Shown piece by piece: positions 53,501 to 61,867 of a DNA stretch of 64,000 nucleotides (within the stretch, counting starts at the first letter, position 1; each line of letters starts with the position of its first letter). Position numbers and translations under genes: made by a program. The notes below the pieces were generated by a model. That model worked only from the letters and a program-made list of their open reading frames with translations. It did not search any database and was not told the DNA's origin. The stretch is from Isotricha intestinalis (lineage: Eukaryota; Ciliophora; Litostomatea; Vestibuliferida; Isotrichidae): positions 1-64,000 of the forward strand of contig JAJJLU010000331.1 of the NCBI GenBank assembly GCA_023807065.1, read 5' to 3'.

Positions 53501-54370
53501 AAGTAAAGTAGTAAAGTTTTGACATAAAATTATTGAATCATTATAATAAAAAAGTTTCAAATATTCATATATTTTCTCATAATTATTTTCATATAAACAA
53601 TTTAATATATAACTAACATAAGTACTATGAATTCTCTCTTCTAAAAATATTGATTCTTTTCTATTTAATTTTGAACAATAATCAGTAATTTTTTTTATTA
53701 TGAAATATGAATTTTCAGGTTGAGTTAAAATAAAAGTTCGAATGTTTGAAAAAAAAGAAAATGAATTTTTAAAATCTAATTTACGTACTCCATACTTAAA
53801 ATTATTTCCAGGAATTTCTTGATATAATGTTGGTATATTTGGGTCTGGACATAATATTCTCAAATCTGGTAAATAATATTCTTCTTTTAAATATTCACAT
53901 TGAAAATAATTAAAGATATTCCTTAAATCTAAAAAAAAATTAAGAGGTAATCTTTCATTATTTTCAATTTCATATGAATCATAATAGGCTTTAGTAATTA
54001 ATAAATCAAATTCATTTGATTTTAAAAATATATCAGAAAAATGAATTTTTGGACAATTATATACTTTTTTATATTTATTAATATAATCATTATATAATAA
54101 CCATAAATAATTTGCTGAAGTTCTAATTCTATTATTTAATAACCATTTTTTAGGAATTCCATTTTTGAATATTAATTTATATAAATATTCAAAATATTTA
54201 GGAACAACTAAAATAATTTCTTTCAAAAGACATCTTGCTAATTCATATTGTCCTAAACATATTAAATTATTAAACTCAATAATTAATTTTTCTCCTTTAT
54301 TAAAATCTAATATTGAAAAATCAGGTGAATTAATATCAATATCTTTCTGAATATATTCTTCTTTATCCAT
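47552..54370 (-). CDS. ZFYVE26/spastizin-like giant helical protein, lacking the FYVE finger
   Basis: This 2272-aa protein is all-helical. Its last 300 residues follow the C-terminal pattern of ZFYVE26 (SPG15): SFQIKIMEI, then VLDIISGYSLDLRKFILTEV, then FDKFEKLMEIISQWG, then IWNDILVFAVSQLNP and finally RMHSLYVIGEYENAYILAYQ with a short tail. In ZFYVE26-like proteins the same stretch reads as a base-like helical repeat ending in a 'GRLKSAYLIA' motif. ZFYVE26 works with spatacsin and AP-5 in endosome-lysosome and autophagic lysosome recovery. The animal FYVE zinc finger is absent: no cluster of CxxC pairs exists anywhere in the protein. Length (2272 versus about 2500 aa) fits the loss of that module. 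It is divergent from the anoctamin gene, with 77 bp between starts. Confidence 0.6.
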   Translation of the reverse strand: MDKEEYIQKDIDINSPDFSILDFNKGEKLIIEFNNLICLGQYELARCLLKEIILVVPKYFEYLYKLIFKNGIPKKWLLNNRIRTSANYLWLLYNDYINKYKKVYNCPKIHFSDIFLKSNEFDLLITKAYYDSYEIENNERLPLNFFLDLRNIFNYFQCEYLKEEYYLPDLRILCPDPNIPTLYQEIPGNNFKYGVRKLDFKNSFSFFSNIRTFILTQPENSYFIIKKITDYCSKLNRKESIFLEERIHSTYVSYILNCLYENNYEKIYEYLKLFYYNDSIILCQNFTTLLLGCLISINDYQENNLDIDIKKIQKFITYLNEQLTVYVNQDVYLTNFFSLNFFTKRPKKYHNKLNINKIYISLLAHPKQELFSKLKIAKDYYIEFNCKNDIIPYFLKLKYNDKTFFNNYLNFLRINKEHLLGYPIKKTIKFLNNKDYENAEQFLIQFSNLKLLAIILVWGKYDNDINTRRKILEVFLEDNKGDDELYTVIPFIKDIVYYLQHLCDVSVSFSPLCNISENSLYSKLLNNSLPYVLKNTLKSIKFDVIENYLIQNFNRRNVKLQKKYFHEMMVIYSFYFYCLLLEKIDKFFHDYDINKKIEFELTNDNIAELNKILNKIILYPYRLNIINNLFNLIFIDLKGWIKIILKEKNINIENYKKYELKEKFYESHKNYFIEILLFITQALDCFKDKITNLKNILKGKYLDYQTKKLMDNIDNKDEFLMELELIDEKYMFERKYKDIKYIDYLNEKRENLLMDIDELTFRFNTSNNPWIEKLNLISYNNEQNDNIFLQSNEQNKMNYFNISYKLHDYDQMIEVINYFSLDKEIYTKKINDLKRFDDLKNEVLTFNDEKINELTLEEMFNLGFSENLNYKNAINLIENSLKLLNNYEKINSEDKELIKNTIITFKSFLNQTSQFGKKETFCHSIVNPKNIGLKNYTKDTKELVIFSGVQKNKENAIETLNEKINQIESEKIPYKELKDLFFYTYSTIEDYEKETKTKNYLKIFLKYIMDIGDIYHNSKKKIKKNSVVNYLNVIKKLPKTIISKLFFKYESLSEAFEVAKLTHIDFIIVLLEYTNPCTIKIVNNNEFLNYIHNTKIDNNNVEKEINIEMTNDEKNKKYEITISQLEFLYNYYVKNEEFYYPFWISLYRFDYDNNDEDAQIKFWTLLIDKYSKDEIYSSYVRQMFLKFYLYITLSQKNKKYKHLFDKIEGSLPNNLKKSKNFCKKMLNKIEEKQSKNKDNLNSMFPKIYDYMKLTNKNYLQNLKEKTKVYLENKIQKKYNIKNNGKNPDLKINFQQIHSLSFKNNIEYYKKLCIQFIETNEIEMSINIFKRYLNLNDDEIAEKIILKNIENKESERNIKDTLLFLKNKEKTLKYLKMFFNYWKTESILSILYILDRNSEIQILIDKFETLSDIQTIDNYNNFLYSQMEENCEKDKIEKFLNNLMDKNRHDICHKLLKIYNFIELYKDLIISSEIKILLCKGDTLNKIKALEKINELDDKISFCISFILESNNFENKLLIIEYLLKNYYSKINTQTIEYLKNRKICIQMYFLIPEDLQDKIVNLSESQNLMIEFLLINQKFEILDKIFNHFPLLSYQSEDLILDYSKKALDIKEENILEDNNNSIITFNQNNIVQLRKNFRYNLAPNFDLFKRLIQYCSTITVVIKTCLEICDIHCLKLNNKRRENYLKLLSLEIIDKVINYSIDLVDKEKSNDHELKSKLVIYKKLSKLFRKFLYEKIDNFIHLDFKEFFQNLDYKINIRDKLLENDFINIAEKYCKEFDIDSTIIDKEIAFFSLKNRNFEKGRLYFKKILFDEKTNLPNDNYETLTKEETLLVVEDIIKITQGEFIFTLKEFLTIESILLKNQFDNNIKSIKEFAKEYLFDKIKIEKNSIEDLNKFIENEKKNIIYEVAYYISTYGTFDQLINYYIENNMFVELIKFIEKNNKYLGKKFFLDQILNKFYLTEKFEIFISALKYCSDNNKSIHLSNPIDNLIKQLILFLSKENASIELLLSFETLEHYLEASLESLKLSKETKDKDKQLEYYKITESNMVKVVKSNKNVVKIFDIKGGTGDIINKKIDSHILHKLLKSVSFQIKIMEIKKDIPYNIMNNKEDEIYKICQIILISNNNLVLDIISGYSLDLRKFILTEVTDLMREKQFDKFEKLMEIISQWGENGTLIKFNESKEIIWNDILVFAVSQLNPNEEQDKIFIKENLIPRMLDEYTRMHSLYVIGEYENAYILAYQLQNKDMMDNIKNYAKEKNNVDLIKFISEFYD

Positions 54371-54447
54371 TTGAAAAAGTAATTATATATTAATAAATAA
54401 ATTAAAACAAATAATTAAAATAAAAAATATAACCTAATAATAAACTT

Positions 54448-57400
54448 ATGGATTCAAATGAAATAACAGATGAAAAGTATAGACCATCAACATCAAAAGA
54501 AAATTTTTTCCAACGTTCTTATGAGTAAAAATTAAATAATATATAATATAATAATAGTATAAATCAATTATCAGAAAATATTTTATCAGCAATAAATGAT
54601 TTAACAGATTTATTCAAAGGAGATGAACCTCCAAAAAATGATGTATATTATATGTTAGTTTTAAAATGTCCAAAAGATTTTCATGATAAATATTACCCTT
54701 ATTGTACAAATCAAGTTATTCAAGGAATTCCATATTTAAAATTTAAAGAAAGTTTAATAGAAGACAATAAAAATGAAAGTGAAAATGAAAGATATATTCA
54801 AACTGAGAATACTGAAATTATTCAAGGAAAAATTGAAGGAGTTATAAATGATAAAAATGAAAATCAAGAATTTGAAGATAAATCTAAATCTTTTCCTCAT
54901 AAAGTTAATGAAACTACGAGATTTAAGGATAAAGATAGTAAAATTAATATTTTAAGAAAAATAACTAAATATGAAAATATTGAAAATATCTCAATTGAAG
55001 AGATAATGAAAAATGAAGATGATACTAAAAATAATATTAAATTTATTAATAGATTGTTTTCTAAATTAAATTTAGGTTATGATAAATTAATTGATACTAT
55101 ATTAAAAATGTATTCAGAAAAAATTGCAAAAAAAATAATGAAAGAAAATATGAAATATTATGAAAAAGGAATAAAATATTTAAATAATAAATATAATAAT
55201 CCTAACTTAAAAATATATTATGAAATTCAATACGATGATATAATATATATTTTAGTTTCAGTAATAATATATTTTACTCATTTAAATGTTAAATTAGAAT
55301 TAGGTCAACAAGAACAAACTTTAATGATAATAATGTATGGAAATGAAATAGTTTATAATTATTTAGCAGATTTATTAAATTATGAATTACAATTAAAACC
55401 ATATGCTTATAAATATGTTTTATTTGAAAAAGAATTTGAAACAAAAAAAAAAGACATGAAAACTTTAGGAGAATTTAATAATGAAAATGAAAAAATGAAA
55501 GATAATGAAAATTATGATAATGAATCAGAATCTTCTCAAATTTTAACAGTAAATGATCAAACATATTATGAACCTATTCAATTTGAAGATTTAAAAGAGA
55601 CAATACCATATAATTATCCTCCATATAAAAAATATGATGTAGAAAAAGAGATTAAATATAGAAGATATGAAAAAAATGATTTATACCATGAATGCCAAGA
55701 TATTCCTTTAGACAAAGAAAAAAATTGTAAATATTGTTCAAAATATAGAAATATAGATAAATTAAGATTAATAACAACTTCCTTAGATAAAATAATAAGT
55801 TTAAATTATTTAAAAAAACATAAAGTTTTAATAATGCAATTATTTCAAAGAAATTTCACAAGTTATGGAGATATGATTACAATAAAAAATATATATAAAA
55901 ACAGTTGGAATATATTTTCAATAAAAAATAGAAAATATTTAGTTAATTTAGTAAGAAATTTCTTCGGTGAACATATATCATATTATTACTTATATTTAAA
56001 TAATTATTTAATATGGTTAGTTCCACCAGCAATATTCGGAGTTCTAGTAGAAATATTAATAAAGTTTCTCCCAGATGCAGTTGAGCCAAAACCATTAGGA
56101 AAAACACCAATAACATATATTGATATTTTAGGATTAATATTTTGTATTATTATTAATTTATGGATTGGATTATTCCTTAAATCATGGAAACAAAGAGAAA
56201 AATTATATGCTTATTTTTGGGGGACTGAATATTATACTAGAAGTGAACCTGATAGAGAAGATTTTAAACCTGATTTACAAAAAGAATTCGTTTTTGGAGA
56301 AAAATTAAAATTTGTTAAACCTACAAAAAGAAGATTAAAACAATTTGTTTCTTATGCAGTTTTAATAAGTATGATGACTTTAACTGTTTTAATTACTTTT
56401 GGTTTATTAGATATTAAACAAGATTTTTTAACTAAAGATGAAAATGCACCTAATATAAAAACCGTAGTAAATAAAAATGATGTTGATATAATCCCAAAAA
56501 CATTTTGGAGAGATACTTTATTTTCAATTTTATTTGCTTCAATAAACGCAGTTCAAATAAAAATATTTAATATAATTTATACAATAATAGCAAAAAAATT
56601 AAATGAATGGGAAAATTATCAAAAAGAATATCAAGGAGTAAGAGATTTAACAATTAAATTAGTATTATTTGAATTTATGAATAATTATTCAGCTTGTTTT
56701 TATATTGGTTTTCTTAAACCTAATTTAGGTAAACAATGCGCAGGAACATGTATGCATGAAATGGAAATTCAATTATATACTACTTATGCAATATTTTTTG
56801 CTTTAAATTTAATAGAAATAGGTTATCCTTTTGTATTTTATAAATATAGAAGTTATGAATATAAGAAATCTATTAAGAATTTTGTTAAAGAAAAATTTCC
56901 AAATTTAACTGAAAAAGAAACTAATGATAAAGTTGCTTCTTATTCTGATATTCAAATTCAAAGTTCACTTCATCAATTATTAGTCGAAGAAGCTGATAAT
57001 ATGATTTATGAATATACTGAAGTTATTATATTATTTGGTTTTGTTTGCTTATTTTCTGCAAGTGCCCCTTTAACTCCTTTAATCATTTTAATTTTAGTAT
57101 GGACTGAAAAATTAGTTGATTTACTTAAAATGTTTTATTTAGAAAGATTTGAAAGTTTAGATAAAGAAAATGGAATTGGAATTTATAATTTTTTAATGAA
57201 TGTTTTATTATTTATCGGTCAATTGACTAATATTGGAGTTGTTTTATTTTCAAAAAGTTTTAGATTAGATAATGATATGTATTATAAAATTATTATTTTT
57301 TTATTTATTGAAAATGGAGTTTTAATTATTGGATTTCTTTTAAATATTAATAATTTACCCAGTTGGTTTGAATATTTAACTGATTTAAAAGAACTTTATA

Positions 57401-57522
57401 CTTTAAAATATTTCAGAAGAAAAGATGAAAATTTACCTCATTTAAAGTTTTTAGATAAAAATAAAACTTCTGTTGATATTAGTACACAATTTAATAAAAT
57501 AGATGAAGATGATATAATTTAA
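54448..57522 (+). CDS. Anoctamin (TMEM16) family channel or lipid scramblase, two exons
   Basis: Exons 54448-54524 and 54558-57522 join across a 33-nt intron to give 1013 aa. The N-terminal half is cytoplasmic; the membrane core begins at FGEHISYYYLYLNNYL and has about ten segments. Family blocks: RDLTIKLVLFEFMNNYSACF (TM6), CAGTCMHEMEIQL, SSLHQLLVEEADNMIYEYTE and FSASAPLTPL. Calcium-site residues of TMEM16 proteins are kept: the Asn pair in TM6 (FMNNYS), two Glu in TM7 (EYTE) and Glu/Asp spaced by four in TM8 (WTEKLVD). It should thus be a calcium-gated chloride channel or scramblase; the two cannot be told apart here. Confidence 0.93.
54525..54557 (+). other. Intron, 33 nt
   Basis: GTAAAAATTAAA...AATAATAG. 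Removal links the first 26 codons (ending QRSY) to DINQLSENILSAIND in frame. Retention stops the frame with TAA at the junction, so the anoctamin start is at 54448 and not at the later ATG 54652. Confidence 0.88.
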
Positions 57523-57686
57523 AATTTAATTTTATTTAAATTAAAAATCATTTATCATTATTAAAAAATATTATTATAACCGTAAATTAATCATTGAATT
57601 ATAAATAATTAAAAAAAAAAGAAAAAAAAGTTAAATCACCAAAATCCAAAATAAATGGAAAAAACAAATAAAAATAAATAAATAAA

Positions 57687-58952
57687 ATGGATAAAAAAAT
57701 AACTTTATTATACTTTACAGAAAGAGATTTTGAAAATAAACTATGTGTAGATTGTCACTGTGCAATGCCAGAATATGTATCAATAAACAATGGAACTCTC
57801 ATATGTAAAAATTGTGTAAATTTTCATAAAAATTTAGGATTTAATATATCATACATTCGAAAAATAGATGATGAATGGGATCCATATTTATTAACATATA
57901 TGGAAAGAGGAGGAAATAATAGATTTATTAGAATATGTTATAATTATAAAATTAGTGAACTTCCATTATATCAAAAATATACTTGTAGAGCTTTAGAATA
58001 TTATAGATTAATGTTAAGAAGTGAGGTTTTAGCTGAAGAACCTCCTGAAAGTCTTGAATTACAATATGCTGCAAATCCTAGTGATTTAAGTATAATTTAT
58101 TATCCTGAATTTCAAGATTATCACATTTATACTGGAGAATATCCTACTGAAACTAATGGAATTAAAATCAGTGACATTGGAAGATCAATTTATAATGGAA
58201 GTTTAAAAACTTTTCAAATTATGAAAAATACTAGTCAATTAATTTATAATACTTCTAAGCCTGTTGTTAAATATATTGGAGGAGCTGCTATTAAAGGTTT
58301 ATCATATGCTTATCATTATATGACTGATAATAATAATATGTATAATACTCCTAAAAATGATAATAATAATAATGAGAAAGAATTTAAAAATGAAGTTTTA
58401 ATTCCTAAAAATTATGAAGAATGGAGTGAAAATAATAAAATTAATCAAAAAGGAAATAATAATATAAATCATTTAAATAATAACGATTTTAATCAATTTA
58501 ATAATATCAATCACTTAAATAATAATAATTTTAATCAATTTAGAAATAATATTAACCAAATAAATGATGATTTTGTGGACTTACAAAATTATCAATTCAA
58601 TAATAATTTTAGAAACAATAATATTAATAAACCAATTCCCAATAATAATAATATTAATAAACCAGCTCCAAATAATAATAATATTAATAAACTTTATCCA
58701 AATAATAATAATAATAATAATAATAAACAATATCCAAATAATAATAATAATAATAATTATAATAATAATAATAATAAATCAAAATACCCAATTTATAAAG
58801 AAGAAGATATTAAAAATGAACAAAAAGAAAATAATGTTACTCCTGATATTTCAATTACTGAAACTTATCAAATTGCAGATTATAATAGCTTTGAGCAATC
58901 AGTGATAAAAGAAGAAACTTTTGAACCAACTCCTGGTAAAAATAATAACTAA
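57687..58952 (+). CDS. ArfGAP-domain protein with arginine finger replaced by Lys; Asn-rich tail
   Basis: The 421-aa protein has an ArfGAP zinc finger at residues 8-125: C20-x2-C23-x16-C40-x2-C43, followed by NFHKNLGFNISYIRKID, WDPYLLTYMERGGNNRF and a helical end. In active ArfGAPs the segment reads H-R-x-L-G and the Arg completes the Arf active site; here it is H47-K48-N-L-G. GAP activity is probably weak or absent. Residues 150-210 (ISDIGRSIYNGSLKTF, ISKPV-like turn, IGGAAIKGLSYAYHYM) resemble the amphipathic membrane-sensing part after the finger in ArfGAP1-type proteins. The tail (about 225-370) is Asn-rich with a recurring NNNINKPxPN unit. Role: Golgi or vesicle coat traffic, inferred from the family. 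Confidence 0.88.
   Translation: MDKKITLLYFTERDFENKLCVDCHCAMPEYVSINNGTLICKNCVNFHKNLGFNISYIRKIDDEWDPYLLTYMERGGNNRFIRICYNYKISELPLYQKYTCRALEYYRLMLRSEVLAEEPPESLELQYAANPSDLSIIYYPEFQDYHIYTGEYPTETNGIKISDIGRSIYNGSLKTFQIMKNTSQLIYNTSKPVVKYIGGAAIKGLSYAYHYMTDNNNMYNTPKNDNNNNEKEFKNEVLIPKNYEEWSENNKINQKGNNNINHLNNNDFNQFNNINHLNNNNFNQFRNNINQINDDFVDLQNYQFNNNFRNNNINKPIPNNNNINKPAPNNNNINKLYPNNNNNNNNKQYPNNNNNNNYNNNNNKSKYPIYKEEDIKNEQKENNVTPDISITETYQIADYNSFEQSVIKEETFEPTPGKNNN
58615..58785 (+). repeat. Asn-codon-rich repeat, unit NNNINKPxPN
   Basis: AAT runs with three to four imperfect copies of a roughly 33-bp unit (aataataatattaataaacc...) inside the ArfGAP-like gene, then decaying into pure AAT stretches. This looks like slippage expansion of a linker. 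Confidence 0.65.
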
Positions 58953-59285
58953 AATTATAATAATTATTTTGAATGAATTGAAAAATTAATGGATGAAAAA
59001 ATGATATATAAATAAAATATCAATTAACTTTAAAAAAACTTTATAAATTAATCTTTGGAGAATATTTCCCATAATTTATAAATTTAATATAATTTTTTAA
59101 ATTATTAAGAATAATATAAATATTAAAAAATATTTTATATTAAAATAAATAATAATATATTTATTGTTGTTAAATATGCTACTTTAACAATTTTAGAAAT
59201 ATTGATAAGAATGAAAAACTTAATATATATTTATAAATTAAAGTTAAATATTAATTTAAAAAATAATAATTATAATATTATATAA
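58953..59285. other. 333-bp spacer between convergent genes
   Basis: AT-rich sequence between facing stop codons. No open frame of note and no RNA gene. It must carry both transcript ends. Confidence 0.45.
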
Positions 59286-61706
59286 TTAATGAGGGGTTGT
59301 TTGTATAACAGGATATAATACTTTATTATTACCATTTGAATAATTCAAACAATTATTTTGATTATTATTATTATTATGTTCATAATATGAATGAACATCA
59401 ATATACTTTTTATATTGTTCTTCTAAATTGTCAGCATTCTTTCCATACGTAAAATTATAATTATTTGAATTTGAGATTGAAGTAGTTACATTAGTAAAAT
59501 TAGAATTTATTCCATTTAAATTATCTGGCCTGGATTTTTTAACAATATATAAATTTGGATTATTAGTATTATATGTATTTAATGGCGTATTATATAAACA
59601 TTTTTTCTCACTATATGAATTATACATATTATATAAATAATTTAATTCTTTTTTTAATTCATCAAATTTAATTTCATTTTCTTTTATTTTTCTTTCAATT
59701 TCATTTATTAATTGATTTAAATTATTATGTTCATTAAGTATAATTTCGTTATCATTATTGTTTGACACTATTTTTGTTTGATTTATACTCTTTAATTTTT
59801 TATCAATATTATTTTTTTCTTCTCTTAATTTTCCTATATTCTCAATTAATGAAATTCCTTGACTTATTAATTCAGAAACTTTCATATCTGTAATATTATT
59901 TATTTTACATATTATTTGTATCATATCTAATAATCTATTTTTATCAGAATTAATTAAAATAATATCATTTTTTAATTTTGCAATTTCAAAATTTAAATTA
60001 ATATTTCTTTCATTTAAATTTTCATTGGATTGCTTTATATTTAAATTTTCTTGTAATTTTTCATTTAATTGATGAGAAATAAAATCAAAATTTTCTTTTT
60101 GACTTTCTAAATTATGATTAGTAGAATTAATTTCATTTTGTAAATTTTTTAATTTCTTATGTGACTCTTCATAATAATCATCAGACTCAAAAATTTTTTC
60201 ATAAATATTAACAAATTCATCATTAACAATAGTTAAAGTATTAATTGCACTATTAATAATATTTAAATCATTTTCACTGTCCAAATTATATTTTTCAACT
60301 TTTAGAATTTGATTAATATTATTTTTTAATCTAGAAATGTTATCACTGAAATTTTTAGTTAAATGAGAATTTAAATCTTCATTTGCCATTTTATTTAAAA
60401 TTTTTACATAATCTTTTAAAAAAATTTGTAATTGACTAAGAGAAGATTTAATCGTAGAAATATAATCATTAAAATAAGTAAATTTTTCTTCATATTGTGA
60501 TAATTCATTTCTTTTATTTTCCATTTCTAATTCAATAGAATTTATTCTATCTTTAGCATCATTATTAATATTTATTCCTTCATTTAATTTAAGAGAAGCA
60601 TCGTTAACTATTTTTTCTAATTGTGAATTTTTTTTTAAAAGTTCAGAAATAACTTTTTTTTGAGAATTAATAGTTGATTTTAATGTTTCATTTTTATTGT
60701 TAACTATAGTATTTAAATTATTATCATCATTTGAAATATTATCATAAGTATCAGTACTAGATAATAAATTTATAGAATATTTCTTTTTATTATATAAACT
60801 TTCATTTTCTTTTTCTTTATTATATTGTTCTATTTCAGATTTAAGAGAATTAACTAAAGCTTGAGATAAAACTAATTCTTTTCTATATTCTTCTGCTTCA
60901 CTTTTTAATTTTGCAAAATCAATAATATTATTTGAAGTAATATATTTATTAATTATTCCATTTTTTATTAATTCATTGTCTATTGTTTGTTGTAATAAAG
61001 AAATAATATTTTTTTGTTCTTCTGCAGCTATTGTTTCTTGTTGAAGTAAATCAATTAATTTTGCATTTTCAATTTTTAATGATTTATATTTTTCTTTTAA
61101 TTTTTTATATTTTTCTATATTCAAATTACTTTCATTAGTACTTGAAGATTTATTTGAATTATATCTTGATAATTCCTGATATGATTTTTTTAATTTTTGA
61201 TATTTATCATATAAAATATCATATTTATCATCATTATTTATTTCATTATCTTCATTATAATTTTTTTTTGATTGAGTTTTAATTGATTCTTCAGTTATAG
61301 GAAATTTTTCATTAGGATTTAATTCTTTAATTCTTTTTTCACATAATAATTTATATTTAGATAAATCAGTTAATCTTTTTGCTTGTTCTTGGATTTTAGA
61401 TTCTAATTGTTCAGTATATGTATTTGGTTTTGTGTTTTTTATTGTATTTCTTTGAGATTCTGTTATATTTTTTGATGTTGATTCTATTTCATAATTTGAA
61501 AGTTCAGAAAATAAATTATTATGTTCTTTTTCTTGATTCTTTTCATTAAATGTATATAAGGCATTGTAATTATTTTGATTTAAAGATTTATTATATCTAT
61601 TACCATCTTTTGTTAATGATATTGATTTTTTATTTCTTTTTTTCTCGGGAATTTCATTATTTTTATTATTTATAATATTTGTATTGTTTGAGTTGCTTCT
61701 TTTCAT
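59286..61706 (-). CDS. Coiled-coil protein, possibly centriolar or basal-body
   Basis: This 806-aa protein starts MKRSNSNNTNIINNKNN. After a basic Asn-rich head (1-85) comes a conserved-looking motif with Cys, SKYKLLCEKRIKELNP (about 115-132), followed by long coiled coils (150-700). A helical break lies near LSQLQIFLKDYVKILNKMAN. The last 100 residues are Asn/Tyr-rich. The LCEKRIxEL-type motif next to a coil recalls centrosomal coiled-coil proteins, but I cannot name the family. No enzyme site is seen. Divergent from the 61868 gene. Confidence 0.72.
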   Translation of the reverse strand: MKRSNSNNTNIINNKNNEIPEKKRNKKSISLTKDGNRYNKSLNQNNYNALYTFNEKNQEKEHNNLFSELSNYEIESTSKNITESQRNTIKNTKPNTYTEQLESKIQEQAKRLTDLSKYKLLCEKRIKELNPNEKFPITEESIKTQSKKNYNEDNEINNDDKYDILYDKYQKLKKSYQELSRYNSNKSSSTNESNLNIEKYKKLKEKYKSLKIENAKLIDLLQQETIAAEEQKNIISLLQQTIDNELIKNGIINKYITSNNIIDFAKLKSEAEEYRKELVLSQALVNSLKSEIEQYNKEKENESLYNKKKYSINLLSSTDTYDNISNDDNNLNTIVNNKNETLKSTINSQKKVISELLKKNSQLEKIVNDASLKLNEGININNDAKDRINSIELEMENKRNELSQYEEKFTYFNDYISTIKSSLSQLQIFLKDYVKILNKMANEDLNSHLTKNFSDNISRLKNNINQILKVEKYNLDSENDLNIINSAINTLTIVNDEFVNIYEKIFESDDYYEESHKKLKNLQNEINSTNHNLESQKENFDFISHQLNEKLQENLNIKQSNENLNERNINLNFEIAKLKNDIILINSDKNRLLDMIQIICKINNITDMKVSELISQGISLIENIGKLREEKNNIDKKLKSINQTKIVSNNNDNEIILNEHNNLNQLINEIERKIKENEIKFDELKKELNYLYNMYNSYSEKKCLYNTPLNTYNTNNPNLYIVKKSRPDNLNGINSNFTNVTTSISNSNNYNFTYGKNADNLEEQYKKYIDVHSYYEHNNNNNQNNCLNYSNGNNKVLYPVIQTTPH

Positions 61707-61867
61707 TTTAATTTGTTTTTTGAAAAAAATGTTATAAAAAACAATATTTAAATTTAAAACAATAAATCAAAAATTTGTCATTTAAACCCATTAACATTAA
61801 AAAAAATAAAAAGTAATCAAAGAAAAGAATAAATAAATAAAACACTAAAAAAAATTTAAAAAAAAAT

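Noticed and set aside
54652..57522. Anoctamin start at the ATG 54652
   Set aside because: An upstream exon at 54448-54524 joins in frame through a typical 33-nt GTAAAA...AG intron and open coding continues from 54558.
57655..57681. Short upstream frame (ATG plus seven codons, TAA) just before the ArfGAP-like start
   Set aside because: In such AT-rich DNA an ATG followed by TAA is expected by chance; no conservation evidence.
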